Below are positions 5,584 to 8,478 of a stretch of DNA of 8,478 bases, piece by piece. The number at the start of each line of letters is the position of its first letter. Position 1 is the first letter of the stretch. The position numbers and the translations under genes were made by a program. The stretch is taken from the NCBI GenBank assembly GCA_028695865.1, contig JAQVID010000100.1, positions 1-8,478 on the forward strand. The letters are read 5' to 3'. The notes beneath the pieces were generated by a model, which was not told the DNA's origin, searched no databases, and saw only the letters and a program-made list of their open reading frames with translations. Origin of the DNA: Thermoguttaceae bacterium. GTDB lineage: Bacteria > Planctomycetota > Planctomycetia > Pirellulales > Thermoguttaceae.

Positions 5584-6663
5584 ATGATGTATTTCGACGC
5601 GTTTTTTTTGGTTTCTTATGGTGGTCCGGAAGGGCCTGACGAGGTTCATCCCTTCCTTGATCGTATTCTCGACGGCAAGTACGTGTCGGAAGCGCGAAGA
5701 AAAATTGTCGTCGATAAATACATGGCCTGTGGCGGATTTAGTCCGCTTAACGGGCAGTGTCGACAGTTCATGTTGCAATTGGATCACGCACTCCAGGGCA
5801 AAAACGTCAGAACGTATCAGGCCAATCTTTTTTCCCCGCCGTTTGTTCCCGACGTTGTCAAGCGAATGAAAAACGATGGAGTGCGGCGGGTTTTGCTTTT
5901 GATTTCGTCGCCGTTTGGTTCTGTGGCCGGATGTCGGCGCTACCTGGATGTGATTGAACGCAACTGGCCGGCTGATATGGAACTTACGCGAATTCCTTGC
6001 TTTTACGATCATCCGCTTTATTTGAAAGCGGCGGCTAATCAACTTCTTTCCTGCGCGGCGCAGGTTATTCTCAATTCGAGCGAGGACGCTTTCCAAGCGG
6101 GAACGTTGCAAGATCGACGCCAATCAGAGTATCTTTCGACGACAGAGCCCCGGACACTCTTTTTGTTTACAGCCCATTCCTTGCCGGTGAATCAGGCCCA
6201 GGACGCGAGATATTCCGAACAGTTGGGCATTCACTGTCGGGAAGTTCTTCGATTAACACATCTGCTTGATGAGCGTCAGTTGGCCCCGGCCATTTCAAAA
6301 TTGGCGTTCCAAAGTCGCAGTGGCAATCCGCGTGACCCTTGGACCGAACCAGACATTTTCGATGCGGTGATCGAACTTCATGACAAATATCCTTCACTAA
6401 AAAACATTATAGTTACACCGTGCGGATTCTGCTTCGAAAACATGGAAATTACGTGGGATATTGATATTGAATTGAAAAAACTGTGTCAGCGGCTTCATTT
6501 GAACTTCTATCGGACGGACACGCCCGGAACATCAGATGAGATGATTCAAATGTGTGTTGAATATCTTGGCATGTCGCGCGATTCCTTTCGCTTTTGTCCC
6601 TGTTCACCGGGAATATGTGATTTTTCTTGTTCTGATTTGCCAAATACGACAAATATCTCTTGA
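5584..6663 (+). CDS. hemH: Ferrochelatase, probable [2Fe-2S] type
   Basis: A 359-residue ferrochelatase that inserts iron into a porphyrin at the end of heme synthesis; whether its substrate is protoporphyrin or coproporphyrin cannot be told. Motifs: the N-terminal Leu-Val-Ser-Tyr-Gly-Gly-Pro-Glu (9-16), catalytic His198 in Phe-Thr-Ala-His-Ser-Leu-Pro, Phe-Gln-Ser-Arg-Ser-Gly (242-247), and Glu288 in Met-Glu-Ile-Thr-Trp-Asp-Ile-Asp-Ile-Glu, matching the conserved Glu and acidic strip. Cys117 (Ala-Gly-Cys-Arg-Arg-Tyr) plus the C-terminal cluster Cys338, Cys340, Cys345 and Cys349 resemble the cluster ligands of [2Fe-2S] ferrochelatases. Residues about 160-190 look like an extra loop before the His motif. 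The start is ATG 5584, with GAGG 6 nt upstream inside the end of manC; the ATG at 5587 is equally usable. The 2-bp gap to the manC stop implies translational coupling. It has no signal peptide or C-terminal membrane segment. Confidence 0.93.
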   Translation: MMYFDAFFLVSYGGPEGPDEVHPFLDRILDGKYVSEARRKIVVDKYMACGGFSPLNGQCRQFMLQLDHALQGKNVRTYQANLFSPPFVPDVVKRMKNDGVRRVLLLISSPFGSVAGCRRYLDVIERNWPADMELTRIPCFYDHPLYLKAAANQLLSCAAQVILNSSEDAFQAGTLQDRRQSEYLSTTEPRTLFLFTAHSLPVNQAQDARYSEQLGIHCREVLRLTHLLDERQLAPAISKLAFQSRSGNPRDPWTEPDIFDAVIELHDKYPSLKNIIVTPCGFCFENMEITWDIDIELKKLCQRLHLNFYRTDTPGTSDEMIQMCVEYLGMSRDSFRFCPCSPGICDFSCSDLPNTTNIS

Positions 6664-6750
6664 ATTGATTCGGTTAAATTGTTATTGTATCGTGTTCTCC
6701 GGGCTTAGAGAGTGTGCGCTTTCGGGGCAGCGGGAAAAGCGAGACAAACA

Positions 6751-6756
6751 AGAGGA
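6751..6756 (+). promoter_or_regulatory. Ribosome binding site of the fliF-like gene
   Basis: AGAGGA, 8 nt before ATG 6765. It is the best site in the 101-bp gap after hemH. A weak promoter candidate TTGATT-17 bp-TATCGT lies just after the hemH stop, so the fliF-like gene may have its own transcription start. No terminator separates it from hemH. Confidence 0.55.
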
Positions 6757-6764
6757 TCAGATTC

Positions 6765-8478
6765 ATGGCCGAATCGACAGGAAAGAATTATAAAGGAATA
6801 TTTATATTCCTTATATTATTAGCGGTGGTTTTTGTCGTGACGTTGGGTTATACTTTTGCTCCGCTTCACAAGAGTGAAACGGCAGTTGAACCGGTATTCA
6901 GCGGCTGGATATACCTTCGGGAAGATCAAAAAGTGGCAAATGCGGTGATGGCCAAGGCGAAACTGACGCAATATCGTTGGAAAGACGGCGAACTTTCGGT
7001 CCCGCGGGAGGAAAAAGCCCGATATGAGACTGTCTTGGCGGAGGCAAAAGCGTTTCCGCGAGCGCCGGGCGACGTGAAGCGTGATGCTCTTCGCGAAATG
7101 AGCCAATTTGAGCCGATGGCAAAAATGAAACTCCGTGACCTTTACTCGGCGGGTTGGCAACTGGAACAGACGATTGAGCATTTTTCAACGCAGATTAGTT
7201 ACGCGACCGTAGGTGTCCGTTCCCGACCAGAACAGCAAGGAATGATTCAAAAGAATGTGGTGACCGCGTCCGTTGGTGTATGGCCCAAAGACGATAAACC
7301 TTTGTCGACAGAGCTTCTTTCGGCGATAACGCTGGCGACGAAGCATCACTTGGGAATAACGGAAAACAACGATATTTCAATTCTTGATTTGCGGCATGGC
7401 TGTTCTTATCTTGGTACGGATGAGGGGGTAACGGCTCCTGTCTCGAAAGAGGCCCGGGAAGAACATTTGCGTCAGGAGTTTTGGAATGAAAAATTTCTTA
7501 TCGCGTTTCGTCATATCACGGGCATAAAGGTTTCGACGTCGATTGTACGGCCGGTTGCCCGGACAGCTCCAGTATTGACTTTACCGGAACAGCAGGATCG
7601 CGCGGACAGTGTCCAACCCAAGACGTTTGCCGTTTTGGGAAATCGATTGCCGACAACGCAGGTTTCGCGTCCGGCGTCGAGTTCTGTGCCTGTTATTTAC
7701 GCGTCCGGTCAGGGAGACTTGAATATTACCCCCGATGCCGGATTGCTCCCCGCGGCGCCGAACAGACAACCGGGCGACCCGAAACAACGTGTGGCTGACG
7801 CATCGGCAGTTTCGACGCCAATGAATCAGGAAGACGAAACGAAGATTTCGGTTGAGATTGGCATACCTGAAGATTATGTTCGTGGAACGATTGCCCTGGG
7901 TCAAAACAGTGGTACACGTCAAGCCGCGACGGCGCAGGAAATTGCTCTGAAAGGCAATGAAATCGCGGCATCCGTCAAGGAAGAAGCGACGCGACTTTTA
8001 CATGAAGTTTTTACGGCATCGCAGACCCGTCATGACAATCCGGCTCTTGTTCGTGTTACAATCCTTCCGCCAAACAATGAGCAGACAGCAATGTCGCCCG
8101 GTGGAATGGGCGCTACCGTATTGGAGAAGCCTGTTCGTCCAAATGAAGTATCAGGTAATTCATCGAACGATTCCGCGGTGCAAGGTCAGGTTCAGGTCGA
8201 ATCAACAGCCGCAGGCAATCCCGGGGCTGTGGCCGTCAATCTTCCTGTGTCGTCAAGTAGCGAGAACCCCAGTCTTGAAGCCCGATTGGTTGAGCTTTGG
8301 AACAGTAATAAGCATTCGCCGCTGTTTTGGACGCTGGCTGTTGTTTTAACGCTTATTCTGACCGCGATGGTTTTGGCCAGAGTGTCGTTTTTGTTTAAAC
8401 GCGTGGCGGCCGTATACCATAGTTGCTTTGGGGGCCGCAAGAACACAAGCGGAGAAGAGGTTAGGCCGGGAATCGACG
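6765..8478 (+). CDS. fliF: Divergent FliF-like flagellar MS-ring protein, C-terminus cut off by window edge
   Basis: The frame opens at ATG 6765 with AGAGGA 8 nt upstream and runs uninterrupted to the window end, giving 571 residues. A membrane segment at about 11-32 is followed by a YscJ/FliF-like region: residues 44-80 hold Phe-Ser-Gly, then a helix and Tyr-Arg-Trp-Lys-Asp-Gly-Glu-Leu-Ser-Val-Pro, matching the FliF 'fsgL...i...Y.l..G.i.VP' pattern. Residues 130-216 show Gln-Leu-Glu-Gln-Thr-Ile, a strand, then Thr-Ala-Ser-Val-Gly-Val, Leu-Ser...Ala-Ile and Ile-Ser-Ile-Leu-Asp-Leu, as in the FliF ring-building motif. Residues 265-360 and 435-505 are Pro/Ser/Gln/Asn-rich and probably disordered. 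A second membrane segment at about 519-544 precedes a basic tail, the FliF order, where the C-terminus binds FliG. In the inner membrane it would form the MS ring. Similarity is weak, so a related secretion-ring protein is possible. Confidence 0.62.
   Translation, partial: MAESTGKNYKGIFIFLILLAVVFVVTLGYTFAPLHKSETAVEPVFSGWIYLREDQKVANAVMAKAKLTQYRWKDGELSVPREEKARYETVLAEAKAFPRAPGDVKRDALREMSQFEPMAKMKLRDLYSAGWQLEQTIEHFSTQISYATVGVRSRPEQQGMIQKNVVTASVGVWPKDDKPLSTELLSAITLATKHHLGITENNDISILDLRHGCSYLGTDEGVTAPVSKEAREEHLRQEFWNEKFLIAFRHITGIKVSTSIVRPVARTAPVLTLPEQQDRADSVQPKTFAVLGNRLPTTQVSRPASSSVPVIYASGQGDLNITPDAGLLPAAPNRQPGDPKQRVADASAVSTPMNQEDETKISVEIGIPEDYVRGTIALGQNSGTRQAATAQEIALKGNEIAASVKEEATRLLHEVFTASQTRHDNPALVRVTILPPNNEQTAMSPGGMGATVLEKPVRPNEVSGNSSNDSAVQGQVQVESTAAGNPGAVAVNLPVSSSSENPSLEARLVELWNSNKHSPLFWTLAVVLTLILTAMVLARVSFLFKRVAAVYHSCFGGRKNTSGEEVRPGID

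Noticed and set aside
5386..6123. Minus-strand open frame of 245 codons opposite manC and hemH
   Set aside because: It overlaps two genes with complete family motifs on the other strand and has no recognisable domain of its own.
6819..7188. Minus-strand open frames within the fliF-like gene
   Set aside because: They are antisense to a continuous 571-codon frame with membrane segments and FliF-like motifs.
1..8478. CRISPR arrays, insertion sequences, phage or defence genes
   Set aside because: No spaced repeat array, transposase, integrase or defence-type domain was seen on either strand.

Overview
The window looks like part of a chromosome from a Planctomycetota-type bacterium, most likely a Pirellulales relative. 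The reasons are a twin-arginine-exported xylose-isomerase-like TIM-barrel protein next to a DUF6807 ('PmoA') protein, a divergent FliF-like protein, and moderate GC content with long AT-richer intergenic DNA. This placement is inferred from gene content. No marker gene such as rRNA is present.

Layout: two genes lie on the minus strand at the left. They are the TIM-barrel protein (697-1617), and downstream of it a DUF6807 protein (599 to beyond base 1, so its C-terminus is missing). Both have clear AAGGAG ribosome binding sites, and a perfect TATAAT box lies upstream of the first. A 979-bp stretch without a convincing gene (1618-2596) separates these from a plus-strand set. It holds divergent promoters, an 11-bp inverted repeat, an 8-bp perfect hairpin and a 16-bp imperfect tandem repeat.

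The plus-strand set is: an exported fused methionine sulfoxide reductase MsrB-MsrA (2597-3535) behind a good sigma70-type promoter; a YqgE/AlgH-family protein (3706-4275); mannose-1-phosphate guanylyltransferase (4295-5581); ferrochelatase (5584-6663); and a FliF-like flagellar MS-ring protein (6765 to beyond the right end). The yqgE, guanylyltransferase and hemH genes are nearly contiguous (gaps of 19 and 2 bp) and probably co-transcribed. fliF follows after 101 bp.

The genes do not form one obvious pathway. They cover sugar metabolism (the minus-strand pair), repair of oxidised envelope proteins (MsrBA), GDP-mannose supply, heme synthesis and motility. I see no defence system, CRISPR array, insertion sequence, tRNA or rRNA, and no clear evidence of a new multi-gene system. 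The points most worth a second look are a predicted [2Fe-2S] ferrochelatase, a hairpin covering the ribosome binding site and start codon of the guanylyltransferase gene, the divergent FliF, and the structured intergenic region.
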